Positions 9,287 to 18,466 are shown, counted from the stretch's first letter. The stretch is 64,000 nt of DNA from Pseudodonghicola sp048268305 (GCF_048268305.1 NZ_JBLWVT010000003.1:124001-188000); one strand, 5' to 3'. Numbers and translations are program-made. The notes: a model not told the origin generated them from the letters alone.

Positions 9287-9664
9287 TCACATCGTTTCAA
9301 GACAATGGCGGCGGAAGGCGCGTTTGAGCATATCAAGCTCGGCGCGCAGCAGCTCCACCTCGGCGCGCAGATCGTCGGTGGCGATCTCGCCGGCGATCAG
9401 GGTGAAGTCGCCCAGTTTCACGTCGGTGGCGCCGTCACGGATCAGCACGGTATGGACGCCATCGGCCACCGCCTCCTCGGGGACCGGCACGATCAGATCC
9501 CAGCTTCCGGGCGCCTCGCTCTCACGCAGCTCGATCCCGTCGACCGGGCGGTCCAGATAGGTGACCCGCACGTCGGGGCGGGCACCGCTGGCCTTGGCGC
9601 CGGTCAGCCGGCCTTCCCAGCGGCGGTTGCGCATGCTGATCTTGGTCAGGGTCAGATCGCTCAT
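9287..9664 (-). CDS. Hypothetical protein, 125 residues, paired with the next gene
   Basis: The protein (MSDLTLTKISMRNRRWEGRL) has a beta-rich first part that reads like a small sandwich domain (DVRVTYLDRPVDGIELRE, WDLIVPVPEEAVADGVHTVLIRDG) and a C-terminal helix of about 30 residues (LRAEVELLRAELDMLKRAF) with leucine spacing typical of a short coiled coil. It starts 11 bp after the larger upstream gene on the same strand and is probably co-transcribed with it. I do not recognise a function; coiled-coil self-association is an inference. It converges with the hydrolase, with the two stop codons directly abutting. Confidence 0.7.
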   Translation of the reverse strand: MSDLTLTKISMRNRRWEGRLTGAKASGARPDVRVTYLDRPVDGIELRESEAPGSWDLIVPVPEEAVADGVHTVLIRDGATDVKLGDFTLIAGEIATDDLRAEVELLRAELDMLKRAFRRHCLETM

Positions 9665-9675
9665 CGCTCGCGCTC

Positions 9676-10437
9676 CTAAATCGCGGCCCGGCGGCGCCGG
9701 GAGAATGTCAGATCGCGGATCACCACTTGGTTCATCTCGGGGGCCTCGAAGATCAGGTCGAGCCAGATTTTTTCGATCCGTTTTTCGTTCAGCCGGGAAT
9801 AGGCAAGGTCGAATTCCACCTTCACCTCCTCCTCGTTCAGCGGCAATTCCCGCACGATCTGTTCGGTATTGGGCCCGTGCTTGATGTTCAGCCGGGCGAA
9901 GATCTCCAGCGGTTTCTCGGCTTCGATGATGGCGCCGACCCGCAGGATGTGATCGCGCGTCAGCCCGAGGGTGGCCTCGGTCGGCAGGTCCATCACCAGC
10001 GACAGGAAGGACCCGTCGAAGCTGAACACATCGAGCCGGAGCCCATAGGCCGCGAGATCCGCCTCCCGCGTGTTGCGCAATTGGCGCAGGGTCAGTTCGG
10101 AATAGCTGCAATCGTGAAACAGCGTCACCTCGCTGCCCAGCATCGACTGGCTTTTGACCGAACTCAGCCCCGGCACCGGCAGCGGGCCGCGCCAGAGTTC
10201 GGGCCGCCAGGCCCAGTCGGTGCCATGCGGGCGGGGGAAATAGGAGGTGCCGATATGTGGCAGCGCCAGCCGGCCGTCGGCAACATGGATCAGCCGGTCC
10301 AGATGCGTGCGCAATTCGCGCGCGCGGTTGCGCTCAAGCCGGAGCTGGGGCAGCGGCATATCCTGAGCGTCGCGCGCGGCATGTCGCCAGCGGCGCAGGA
10401 GGCGCGCAAAACCCATCCGATCCAGCAGTCTGCCCAT
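9676..10437 (-). CDS. Conserved hypothetical protein (probably DUF6478 type)
   Basis: A 253-residue soluble protein from ATG 10437 (MGRLLDRMGFARLLRRWRHA), preceded by GGGAACC. The basic helical N-terminus is followed by a conserved-looking core with WAWRPELWRGPLPVPGLSS, LFHDCSYSELTLRQLRN and LDLIFEAPEMNQVVIRDL. The core resembles the family called DUF6478 in Rhodobacterales genomes, from memory only. The frame stays open further upstream to 10536 but that part looks like leader sequence. It heads a two-gene unit with the 125-residue gene downstream. No function is known. Confidence 0.72.
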   Translation of the reverse strand: MGRLLDRMGFARLLRRWRHAARDAQDMPLPQLRLERNRARELRTHLDRLIHVADGRLALPHIGTSYFPRPHGTDWAWRPELWRGPLPVPGLSSVKSQSMLGSEVTLFHDCSYSELTLRQLRNTREADLAAYGLRLDVFSFDGSFLSLVMDLPTEATLGLTRDHILRVGAIIEAEKPLEIFARLNIKHGPNTEQIVRELPLNEEEVKVEFDLAYSRLNEKRIEKIWLDLIFEAPEMNQVVIRDLTFSRRRRAAI

Positions 10438-10547
10438 GTCCGGTTCCCTTGCCCGGTATATGTCGGGCCTACTCGTCATTGGTGCTAGTTTATCGAAAGG
10501 CACGGATCGAAATAAACCGGCAATTGTCTCTGACACCGAAATAATTT

Positions 10548-11255
10548 TTAGCCCGGAGGTTGCTTCCGGCGCTTGGCCGCGGCCGGGGCGGCGGTCTTCT
10601 CGACCGGCGCGCGGCTCCTTGGTCGCAGCGGCGCGGGGCGGGGTTTCGTCGGCGAGGCTGGCGCCGCGGCTGAGGGGCTGGCAGCGCGGGTGCGGTTGGC
10701 GACGGAGGCCAGAAGATCGGCGGCTTCATGTCCCAGCGGCGGGGCGGTGCTGGGAACATAGATCGCCAGCGCCACCAGTTGGCCGTTCAGCGCAAAGGCA
10801 CCGCGCCAATGTTCTCCGGCCAGTGCCGAGGCGGCGCCGGGATCCTCGGCCAACCGGACAAGCGACAGGTTCCCATCGCGCCGGGTCTCGATCACCTTGG
10901 AGGGGGCGACCGACTGGCGCAGATCGGCCAGCGTCGGCGGGGTGTCGTCCGCGCCCATCGGCGCCGTGGTCACGGTGATCAGCGCCAGCCTGCGGTTCGA
11001 GAAGAGCCCATGCACCCCGAGCGTGTCACAGCGCGCCATCAGGGCAAAGCCGCCGCGGGGGGTGTTCCTGAGCGATTTGCGATCAATGCAATAGCCCGGC
11101 GGTGCGGTCGCCTGAACCTTGCCTTGCGGCCCCTGTGCGAGGGTGGCGCTGGACAGCTCGGTCGAGCCGCCGGTCGGGGGCAGCCCATCGGTGCAGCCGA
11201 CCAGGACCCCCAGCACCAGGGCCGTCAGCGTGGCCTTGTACCGCGTCCGGCTCAT
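10548..11255 (-). CDS. Putative lipoprotein of unknown function
   Basis: The N-terminus MSRTRYKATLTALVLGVLVGC is a lipoprotein signal peptide with an LVGC lipobox, so the mature protein should be anchored through Cys21. The middle (about 50-180) includes PPGYCIDRKSLRNTPRGGFALMARCD, a segment with two cysteines probably disulphide bonded in the periplasm. The last 60 residues are rich in Ala, Pro, Arg and Lys (PTKPRPAPLRPRSRAPVEK), a low-complexity basic tail that could touch peptidoglycan or the cell wall. It is divergent from the large ABC gene, with a 306-bp intergenic region containing a strong dyad. Confidence 0.8.
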   Translation of the reverse strand: MSRTRYKATLTALVLGVLVGCTDGLPPTGGSTELSSATLAQGPQGKVQATAPPGYCIDRKSLRNTPRGGFALMARCDTLGVHGLFSNRRLALITVTTAPMGADDTPPTLADLRQSVAPSKVIETRRDGNLSLVRLAEDPGAASALAGEHWRGAFALNGQLVALAIYVPSTAPPLGHEAADLLASVANRTRAASPSAAAPASPTKPRPAPLRPRSRAPVEKTAAPAAAKRRKQPPG

Positions 11256-11353
11256 GTACCCTGGTCACCGCGGCGGCGCCCGCAGGCGAGAGGATCGGAC
11301 CGCGGGGGGAACCGGCGGCCGGAGGCGATCGACCTGTCGAACGGGCGGTGGCG

Positions 11354-11385
11354 CATTGCATTCCTTTCAGGAAAGGGACGCAATG
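11354..11385. promoter_or_regulatory. 32-bp interrupted palindrome between lipoprotein and ABC genes
   Basis: Outer arms CATTGC and GCAATG and inner arms CCTTTC and GAAAGG are symmetric about the AG at 11369-11370, with three unpaired bases on each side between inner and outer arms. It sits in the 306-bp divergent region (11256-11561), about 175 bp upstream of the ABC-gene ATG and about 100 bp from the lipoprotein start. There is no T tract, so a regulator-binding site is more likely than a terminator. Nothing else is evident in this gap. Confidence 0.5.
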
Positions 11386-11561
11386 GGGATAGCCTCGCCA
11401 TCCGCGTGGGACAAGTCCGAACCGAACCGCCCGGTTTCCGCGGAGCCTTGTCATCTTGGGCGCCAATGCGTACCGTCACACGACGCGCGGTGCCCGGGGC
11501 TGCCCGCAGCGTGAGCGACGTACTGGTGCCCCTGGGGCACATCGGGCACAAGGGCCGGGTG

Positions 11562-14500
11562 ATGGAACCCAACCTGTTTTCATTTATCTGGAAGTACTCC
11601 AAACGCCAGCAGCTTTGGCTTCTGGTGCTGACGCTGGTGTCGTTTCCCTTCCTCTATCTCTCGCTGGAGATCCCGAAGAAGATCATCAACGACGCCATTG
11701 GTGCGCAAGCCGAGCAAATTGATCTCTACGGCTTTTCGTTCAGCCAGGTGGAATATCTGCTGCTGCTGTGTTTCGCCTTCTTCGCTGCGGTGCTGGTCGG
11801 CGGGTTGATGAAGATGCACATCAACACTCTGAAGGGCGTTCTGGCCGAACGGATGCTGCGACGGCTGCGGTATCAGTTGATCAGCCGGATGCTGCGTTTT
11901 CCCAAGCCCTATTTCCGCACCACCAGCCAGGGCGAGCTGGTGTCGATGATCACCTCGGAGGCTGAGCCGATGGGGGGGCTGATGGGGGACGCCATGGCCC
12001 AACCCGTGTTCCAGTTCGGTCAGATGATGACGATCATCTTCTTCCTGTTCATGCAGAGCTTCTGGTTCGGCATTGCCTCGGTCGCGCTGATCCCCCTGCA
12101 GGCCTGGCTGATCCCGATGCTGCAGCGGCAGATCAACCTGATGAACAAGGAACGCATCGTGCAGGTGCGCAAGCTGTCGACCGAGATCGGCGAAACCGCC
12201 GCCGGCATCACCGACCTGCGTGTCAACGGTGGCTGGCGCTATCGGCTGGCGCTGTTCACCGAACGGTTGGGCAAGCTGTTCGAGATCCGGTTCCGGATCT
12301 ATCAGAAAAAGTACTTCATGAAGTTCCTCAACAACATGATCGGCCATCTGACGCCCTTCATGTATTATTCCGCCGGCGGTTATCTGGCGATCCAGGGGCA
12401 GATCACCGTGGGGGCGCTGGTGGCGGCCCTGTCGGCCTACAAGGATCTGTCCAGCCCGTGGAAGGAACTGCTGGACTACTACAATTCGGTGCAGGACATG
12501 TCGCTGCGCTGGGAGGTGGTGACCGAACGCTTCGCGCCGAAGAACATGATCCCGGAGGATCTGTTCGAGGGCGAGCCCTCCTCGATCCCGCATCTCTACG
12601 GCACTATCGAACTGCGCGATGTCACGGTTCGAGACCCGGACGGCAATATCGTGCTGGAGAATATCAGCCTGACCATCCCGCCGAAATCGCGGGTGGCGAT
12701 TCAATGTGCCAAGCCGACCGAGCGGACCGCCCTGGCCGAGCTCTTGCTGCGCGAGACCCTGCCGTCGAGCGGGGAGGTCGTCATCGCCGGTCACCCGCTC
12801 AATACGCTGCATCAGGCGGTGATCGCGGCGCGGATCGGCTATGCCAATTCACATCCCTATCTGTTCGACGGCACCCTGGGCGACAATCTGCTGATGCCGC
12901 TCAGGACGCGGCCGCATCTGCCGCCACATGCCGGCCTGTCCCGCGCGATGGTCGAGGCGGGGCGGGCTGGCAACAGCACTGATCCGCTGGATGCCGATTG
13001 GGTCGATCCCGAGATCGCCGGGCTGTCCGACGGGGCCGAGGTGCGCGACTGGTGGTTCAAGCTGGTCGAGGCGATGGGGGTCGACGAATCGATGTTCCGC
13101 CGCACGCTGCGATCCAGTTTCGATCCGATGCAGCACCCGACGCTTGCCCATGAGATCGTGGCGCTGCGCCCCGAGATCGCGGCGCGGCTGCGGGAAAAGG
13201 GGCTGGACGAGGCAGTGTTCCGATTTGACCCCGATCAGTTCAATCCGGCGATGCCGCTGGCCGGCAACCTGCTGTTTGCCGCGCCGGTCCATGACGTCAC
13301 CCCCGAGGCGCTGGCCCATGACGCCCGCTTCCTGCAGATGCTGGATGACGAGGGGCTGACCGAAGCGGCCATCGCGATCTCGATCGGGGTGATCGACACG
13401 CTGAACCGGACCTTCGGGCGCGATGGCACCCATCACCCGCTGTTCCGCCGTCTGGGCCTGGACGAAGAGCTTTATCACCGGGTGTCGGACATCGCGGCGC
13501 GGCGCAATTCGCGGCGGGGCAAGCGGCTGTCGCAGCAGGATCGCGCCATGCTGCTGATCGTGCCCTTCATGCTGACAGCGGAACAGATCGGCCCGGATTT
13601 CCCCGAGGAGTACAAGGAAAAGCTGTTGGCGATCCGCCGGGCCCGAGGCGCGGAACTGCGTGAGAAGCTTAGCGACCGCTTCACTCCGGTGGCTCCGGAT
13701 CGTTATCTGCCGCGGCTCACGGTGACCGAGAACGCGATCTATGGCCGGATGTCGCTGATGGCCGGTGCCCGCCGCGACGAGATCGAGGATGTTGTCGCCG
13801 AGGTCCTGAGCGAACATAATCTGCGCCACAAGATCTCTGCCATCATCTATGATCTTCAGGCCGGTCTGGGCGGCACCAATCTGGCGCCGGTGTTTCAGGA
13901 GCGTACCGCCTTCACCCGCGCCGGCATCAAGCGGCCCGATATCCTGATCATGGATAATGTCCTGGCCAGCCACAATTCCGCCAGCCGGTTGCGCACCCGC
14001 CAGCATCTGCGCGAATTGCTGCCCGGTTCGACCATACTGTTCATGGAGACGAGGTTCGAAAACCCCTCGGCCTATGATCTGTTCGTCGAGATTCGCAACG
14101 GTCGGATCGACGGTGCTGCCCGGGCGGTCGTCGCGGCGGGAGAGGGGGCCGGCGACGATCTGAGCCGCAAGATGGCCATCCTGTCGACCAATGATCTGCT
14201 GGCGCGGCTCAACCTGCGCAACCGGCGTCTGCTGGCCTTTTCCGCGCAATGGTACGACGCCGCCGCCGGGCAGGTGGTGTTTTCCCACAATCAGAAGGCG
14301 GATGCGGTCTATCTCTGCTTGGAAGGGCTGGCCGAACTGCGTTGGCCCGGCGCCGATCGCGACCGGGTGGCGCCGGTTTCCTCGGTGCGGCCGGGGCGGT
14401 TGATCGGCGATCTCGCCGTGATCACCCAGGACAAGCGGTTTCTCGATCTGGTGGCGGTGGAGCCGACCAAGTTCCTGCGCATCGGGGCCGAGGAATTCCG

Positions 14501-14675
14501 CGCGGTGATCGAAAACGACGCCTCGGTGGCCTTGGCGCTGCTCGAGGCGGTGGCGGCGCATCTGACCGGGGCCACCGAATTGTTGCAACGGGCCAAGCTC
14601 AACCTGGCCGACTATGCCGGCCCGCCGGCTGGGCCATTGTCGCCGGCGAAGATGAACGAGTATTTCGATGACTGA
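11562..14675 (+). CDS. Large ABC-exporter-like protein with degenerate ATPase motifs and a C-terminal cNMP-binding-like domain
   Basis: A 1037-residue protein from ATG 11562 (MEPNLFSFIWKYS). Order: exporter-type membrane domain with about six helices (residues 15-320); nucleotide-binding half one (about 350-450); an inserted, mostly helical 260-residue region (about 450-710); nucleotide-binding half two (about 715-860); and a cyclic-nucleotide-binding-like jelly roll (about 890-1005, GRLIGDLAVITQDKRFLDLVAV). All ATPase motifs deviate: Walker A reads AIQCAKPTERT, the Q-loop YANSHPYLF, the signature LGGTNLAPVFQER, Walker B ILIMDNVLASH (Asn replaces the catalytic Glu) and the H-loop LFMETRFEN has no His. 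It is therefore probably a pseudo-ATPase or a membrane scaffold gated by a nucleotide. A GTG at 11511 is an alternative start. Its end overlaps the CPBP protease gene by 8 bp. Confidence 0.88.
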   Translation: MEPNLFSFIWKYSKRQQLWLLVLTLVSFPFLYLSLEIPKKIINDAIGAQAEQIDLYGFSFSQVEYLLLLCFAFFAAVLVGGLMKMHINTLKGVLAERMLRRLRYQLISRMLRFPKPYFRTTSQGELVSMITSEAEPMGGLMGDAMAQPVFQFGQMMTIIFFLFMQSFWFGIASVALIPLQAWLIPMLQRQINLMNKERIVQVRKLSTEIGETAAGITDLRVNGGWRYRLALFTERLGKLFEIRFRIYQKKYFMKFLNNMIGHLTPFMYYSAGGYLAIQGQITVGALVAALSAYKDLSSPWKELLDYYNSVQDMSLRWEVVTERFAPKNMIPEDLFEGEPSSIPHLYGTIELRDVTVRDPDGNIVLENISLTIPPKSRVAIQCAKPTERTALAELLLRETLPSSGEVVIAGHPLNTLHQAVIAARIGYANSHPYLFDGTLGDNLLMPLRTRPHLPPHAGLSRAMVEAGRAGNSTDPLDADWVDPEIAGLSDGAEVRDWWFKLVEAMGVDESMFRRTLRSSFDPMQHPTLAHEIVALRPEIAARLREKGLDEAVFRFDPDQFNPAMPLAGNLLFAAPVHDVTPEALAHDARFLQMLDDEGLTEAAIAISIGVIDTLNRTFGRDGTHHPLFRRLGLDEELYHRVSDIAARRNSRRGKRLSQQDRAMLLIVPFMLTAEQIGPDFPEEYKEKLLAIRRARGAELREKLSDRFTPVAPDRYLPRLTVTENAIYGRMSLMAGARRDEIEDVVAEVLSEHNLRHKISAIIYDLQAGLGGTNLAPVFQERTAFTRAGIKRPDILIMDNVLASHNSASRLRTRQHLRELLPGSTILFMETRFENPSAYDLFVEIRNGRIDGAARAVVAAGEGAGDDLSRKMAILSTNDLLARLNLRNRRLLAFSAQWYDAAAGQVVFSHNQKADAVYLCLEGLAELRWPGADRDRVAPVSSVRPGRLIGDLAVITQDKRFLDLVAVEPTKFLRIGAEEFRAVIENDASVALALLEAVAAHLTGATELLQRAKLNLADYAGPPAGPLSPAKMNEYFDD

Positions 14676-15567
14676 ACGATTCTCGCCGCCGGCCTATGCC
14701 GCGCATGACCGGCTGGTCGCCCCGGTCCGCCCCCGGTCCGAACTCTGGCGGCTGTTGCTGGGCGTGGTGCTGATCACCATGATCATCTTCGGGCTGAACA
14801 CGGTTCTGCACAGCCTGGTGCGCGCGCTGGCCCCGGCGGCCTGGTATGCCGATCTGTTCTCGGGCCACCGGCCCGGGCCGACCCTGCTGTTGCTGGCGAG
14901 CTTCGGCTTCATGACACTGGCGACGATGGCAACCGTCAGCCTGTTGCAGCAACGCCCGCCGCTCGCCGTGCTGGGGCCGCTCGGCCTGGTCGTGCGGCAG
15001 TTCTGGCAGGTGCTGCGGCTGTTGCTGATCCTGGGATTGGCGATGCTGCTGCTGCCACCCTATGACGTCGGCGCGCCGCTGATTCCCAATCTGTCCCTTG
15101 GCCATTGGCTGCTGCTGCTGCCCCTGTCGCTGTTGGCCATCCTGATCCAGACCAGCGCCGAAGAGGTTTTGTTCCGCGGCTATCTGCAGCAGAGCCTGGC
15201 GGCACGGTTCTCTAGCCCGCTGATCTGGATGGTGATCCCCTCGGCGCTTTTCGCCCTGGGTCACTACACACCGACCGAAGCCGGGGCGAATGCCGGGCTG
15301 ATCGTGCTTTGGGCGGCGGTGTTTGGTCTGCTGATGGCGGATCTGACGGCGCGGGCGGGCTCTCTCGGTCCGGCGATCGCGGTGCATTTCTTCAACAACA
15401 TCACCGCGCTGCTGTTTACCGCCTCGCCCGAGGCGCTGAACGGGCTGGCGCTTTACCTGCTGCCCTTCTCGATGAGCGGCACCGATCTGGCCCGCGGTTG
15501 GCTGGCGGTGGACTTCGCGATGCTCTTTATCTCATGGCTGGTGGCGCGGCTCGCGATCAGGCGTTGA
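14668..15567 (+). CDS. CPBP family intramembrane glutamic protease
   Basis: A multispanning membrane protein (about eight hydrophobic segments, 299 residues) with the CPBP/Abi signature: TSAEEVLFRGYLQQ (EExxxR motif, about residues 165-178), ALFALGHYTPTE with a conserved His, and HFFNNITALL with the last His/Asn pair. CPBP members include CAAX-processing Rce1 and bacterial proteases tied to bacteriocin immunity or regulated proteolysis. The ATG overlaps the end of the ABC-like gene (frame-shifted overlap of 8 bp), so both are made together; the protease may act on, or need, the ABC-like partner. Confidence 0.9.
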   Translation: MTERFSPPAYAAHDRLVAPVRPRSELWRLLLGVVLITMIIFGLNTVLHSLVRALAPAAWYADLFSGHRPGPTLLLLASFGFMTLATMATVSLLQQRPPLAVLGPLGLVVRQFWQVLRLLLILGLAMLLLPPYDVGAPLIPNLSLGHWLLLLPLSLLAILIQTSAEEVLFRGYLQQSLAARFSSPLIWMVIPSALFALGHYTPTEAGANAGLIVLWAAVFGLLMADLTARAGSLGPAIAVHFFNNITALLFTASPEALNGLALYLLPFSMSGTDLARGWLAVDFAMLFISWLVARLAIRR

Positions 15568-15657
15568 TTGCATTTGCCGCTCGGCGGGCTTATCTCAGGC
15601 CGCGAAACCGCATTTGCGGTTGCTGATGCGCATACTTCCCTGCGAGAGAGGCCCGAC

Positions 15658-16641
15658 ATGAACTGGATCACCAATTACGTCCGCCCCCGGATCAATTCGA
15701 TCTTCTCGCGCCGGGAGATGCCGGAAAATCTCTGGCAGAAGTGCGATGAATGCGGAACCATGCTGTTCCACCGCGAACTCTCGGACAACCTGAATGTCTG
15801 CACCAATTGCGGTCACCACATGGCGATCAGCCCGCGGGCCCGGTTCAAGGCGCTGTTCGACGGCGGCATCTTCACCGAGATCGCAGTGCCCGAACCGGTT
15901 GCCGACCCGCTGCAATTCCGCGACCAGAAGAAATATCCCGACCGCATGAAGGCGGCGCAACGCGCCACTGGCGAGAAGGAGGCGATGCTGGTCGCCAAGG
16001 GCGAGATCGGCCGCACCCCGATCATCGCGGCCGGGCAGGATTTCGCCTTCATGGCCGGTTCGATGGGGATGTATGTCGGCAATGCGATCATCGCCGCCGC
16101 CGAGACGGCAGTAAAATTGAAATGCCCGCTGATCCTGTTTTCCGCCGCCGGTGGGGCACGGATGCAGGAAGGTATCCTCAGCCTGATGCAGATGCCGCGC
16201 ACCACCGTGGCGGTACAGATGCTGAAGGAAGCCGGGCTGCCCTATATCGTGGTGCTGACCCATCCGACCACCGGCGGGGTGACCGCCTCTTACGCCATGC
16301 TGGGCGATGTCCAGATCGCCGAGCCGAATGCGCTGATCTGTTTTGCCGGCCCGCGGGTGATCGAACAGACCATCCGTGAAAAGCTGCCCGAAGGGTTCCA
16401 GCGCGCCGAATACCTGCTTGATCACGGTATGCTCGACCGGGTCACCCCGCGCACCGAGCTGCGCGAGGAGCTGATCTCGATCACCCGGATGCTGCTGGGT
16501 CTGCCGCCGGTGATCCGCGGCGATCTGCCCGCCCCCACCGAAGAGGACAAGGCGCCGGCCGGTGCCAAGGCCGCGGCGGAGAAATCCGGGAAGGCCGGCG
16601 CAAAGGCCGACAAACCCGCCAAGGCCGCGAAGTCCAAATAA
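15658..16641 (+). CDS. accD: Acetyl-CoA carboxylase carboxyltransferase subunit beta
   Basis: Carboxyltransferase beta subunit, which with AccA moves CO2 from biotin to acetyl-CoA to make malonyl-CoA for fatty acid synthesis. An N-terminal Cys4 zinc ribbon is visible (CDECGTML and CTNCGHHM, residues about 25-48), followed by the crotonase-like core with GSMGMYVGNAI, FSAAGGARMQEG, THPTTGGVTASYAMLGD and GFQRAEYLLDHGMLD. The tail after residue 290 is an Ala/Lys/Pro-rich extension (KAGAKADKPAKAAKSK), typical of alphaproteobacterial AccD. ATG 15658 follows a GAGAGAGG site. accD-folC linkage is usual. Confidence 0.97.
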   Translation: MNWITNYVRPRINSIFSRREMPENLWQKCDECGTMLFHRELSDNLNVCTNCGHHMAISPRARFKALFDGGIFTEIAVPEPVADPLQFRDQKKYPDRMKAAQRATGEKEAMLVAKGEIGRTPIIAAGQDFAFMAGSMGMYVGNAIIAAAETAVKLKCPLILFSAAGGARMQEGILSLMQMPRTTVAVQMLKEAGLPYIVVLTHPTTGGVTASYAMLGDVQIAEPNALICFAGPRVIEQTIREKLPEGFQRAEYLLDHGMLDRVTPRTELREELISITRMLLGLPPVIRGDLPAPTEEDKAPAGAKAAAEKSGKAGAKADKPAKAAKSK

Positions 16642-16704
16642 CGCCCGCGAAGCGACCCGATCTGCCGGGGCGTCCCGCGCCCGGCGCCAACAGGAGACGT
16701 GAGA

Positions 16705-17010
16705 ATGGCCTACACCCTTGTGCAATTCGACTTTCCCTATGCCGGCCCCTGGGGCGCCGATATGACGGCCGCCATGGGTGATCTGGCCCAGGACATCGCC
16801 GGCGAAGACGGGCTGGTCTGGAAGATCTGGACCGAGAACCAGGCCACCGGCCGCGCTGGCGGCATCTATGTCTTCGAAACCCCCGAGGCCGCCGCAGCCT
16901 ATACCGAGAAACACTCGGCCCGGCTGGGCGCCTTCGGCATCACCGGCATCAACGCGCTGAGCTTCGATGTGAACGACGCGCTTTCCGCAATCACCCGCGC
17001 GCCGTTCTGA
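16705..17010 (+). CDS. Small dimeric alpha/beta-barrel (putative monooxygenase, YdhR-like) protein
   Basis: A 101-residue protein (MAYTLVQFDFPYAGPWGADM) with the secondary-structure order and the GLVWKIWTENQATGRAGGIYVFE and AFGITGINALSFDVNDAL blocks of YdhR-like members of the dimeric alpha-beta barrel superfamily. YdhR proteins are proposed monooxygenases of aromatic compounds, without a proven substrate. An AGGAGA site seven bases before ATG 16705 decides the start over a GTG at 16699. It lies between accD and folC and is probably read with them. Confidence 0.8.
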   Translation: MAYTLVQFDFPYAGPWGADMTAAMGDLAQDIAGEDGLVWKIWTENQATGRAGGIYVFETPEAAAAYTEKHSARLGAFGITGINALSFDVNDALSAITRAPF

Positions 17011-17031
17011 GGCGCCTTCAGGCCAACGACA

Positions 17032-18327
17032 ATGCAATCCCAGAACCGGGCCCAAGACCGGGCGACATCTGATGTCATCCTTGACCGGATGATGGCGCTG
17101 CATCCGAAGATCATCGACCTGACGCTCGACCGCGTCTGGCGGCTACTGGCCGCGCTCGACAATCCGCAGGATCGACTGCCGCCGGTGATCCATGTCGCCG
17201 GCACCAACGGCAAGGGCTCGACCCAGGCGATGATCCGCGCCGGGCTGGAGGGGGCGGGGCTGGTGGCCCATGCCTATACCTCGCCGCATCTGGCGCGGTT
17301 CCACGAACGCATCCGCGTCGCCGGAGAACTGATCTCGGAGCCGGCGCTGAGCGCGGTGCTGGACGAATGCTATGCCGCCAACGATGGTGGCAGCATTACC
17401 TATTTCGAAATCACCACCTGCGCGGCGCTCTTGGCCTTCGCCCGCACGCCGGCCGATTACACCCTGCTCGAGGTCGGTCTGGGCGGGCGGCTTGACGCTA
17501 CCAATGTGATCGCCAAGCCGGCGCTGACCATCATCACCCCGGTGTCGATCGACCACGAGGCCTTTCTGGGCGATACGCTCGCCAAGATCGCCTTTGAAAA
17601 GGCCGGGATCCTCAAGCGTGGCGTGCCCTGCGTCGTCGGCCCGCAGGAGGAGGAGGCGATGGAGGTGATCGAGGCGCAGGCGGCCAGGCTCGGCGCGCCG
17701 CTGATCGCCCATGGCCAGCACTGGCATGTCCAGCGCGAAGGCGACCGGCTGATCTATCAGGACGAACGGGGGCTGCTGGATCTGCCGCTGCCGAACCTGC
17801 CCGGGGCGCATCAGCTGCAGAACGCCGGTGCGGCGCTGGCGGCGCTGCGCCATCTGGGGCTGGGGGAAGAGGCCTGCGAGGCTGCGGTAACCCGCGCCTA
17901 TTGGCCGGCGCGGCTGCAGCGGCTGAAGACCGGCCCGCTGGTCGAGGCGGCGCCGGGGGCGGAGCTCTGGCTCGACGGCGGCCATAACCCGGCGGCCGGG
18001 ATCGTGCTCGGCGCGCATCTGCAAAACCTGCCGAAACGACCGACGCATCTGATCTGCGGCATGCTCAACACCAAGGACGTGAAGGGCTATCTGCGCCCGC
18101 TGGCGGGCCAGGCGCAAACGCTGACCGCGGTGTCCATCCCGGGTGAGGCCAACACGCTTTCGGCCGAGGAGACCGCCGCCGCCGCCAATGCCGTGGGGCT
18201 GGAGGCCGGAACCGCGCCGAGCGTGCTCGATGCGGTGGAACGGATCGTCGCGGCGGAACCGCAGGCGCGTATCCTGATCTGTGGCTCGCTCTATCTCGCC
18301 GGCAACATCCTGCGCGAAAACGGCTAG
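17032..18327 (+). CDS. folC: Bifunctional dihydrofolate synthase / folylpolyglutamate synthase
   Basis: Cytosolic ligase that adds glutamate to dihydropteroate and to folates, using ATP. It shows VIHVAGTNGKGSTQAMIRA (P-loop of the Mur ligase type), AHAYTSPHLARFHERIRV, TLLEVGLGGRLDATNVI (metal/ATP site), SIDHEAFLGDTLAKIAFEKAG and LWLDGGHNPAAG. The 431-residue length is normal. It starts 21 bp after the YdhR-like gene, continuing the accD unit. Confidence 0.96.
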   Translation: MQSQNRAQDRATSDVILDRMMALHPKIIDLTLDRVWRLLAALDNPQDRLPPVIHVAGTNGKGSTQAMIRAGLEGAGLVAHAYTSPHLARFHERIRVAGELISEPALSAVLDECYAANDGGSITYFEITTCAALLAFARTPADYTLLEVGLGGRLDATNVIAKPALTIITPVSIDHEAFLGDTLAKIAFEKAGILKRGVPCVVGPQEEEAMEVIEAQAARLGAPLIAHGQHWHVQREGDRLIYQDERGLLDLPLPNLPGAHQLQNAGAALAALRHLGLGEEACEAAVTRAYWPARLQRLKTGPLVEAAPGAELWLDGGHNPAAGIVLGAHLQNLPKRPTHLICGMLNTKDVKGYLRPLAGQAQTLTAVSIPGEANTLSAEETAAAANAVGLEAGTAPSVLDAVERIVAAEPQARILICGSLYLAGNILRENG

Positions 18328-18466
18328 GCGGCTTCTGCCGCTCTTCGCCAGAGGCTCATCGCGCTAGGGCCTTGTTCTTTGCTGAAATGTTCCCGCCAGA
18401 GGCCACGCCCGCAGGGCGCCTCCGGCGCGATCACCGCGGCCAGGGCGGTGATGGAAAGGCCGGGGC

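Noticed and set aside
10728..11561. Upstream open extension of the large ABC-like gene (would give 1315 residues)
   Set aside because: This stretch lies antisense to the lipoprotein gene and through the intergenic dyad, has no conserved domain character, and the exporter-type start MEPNLFSFIWKYS fits at 11562.
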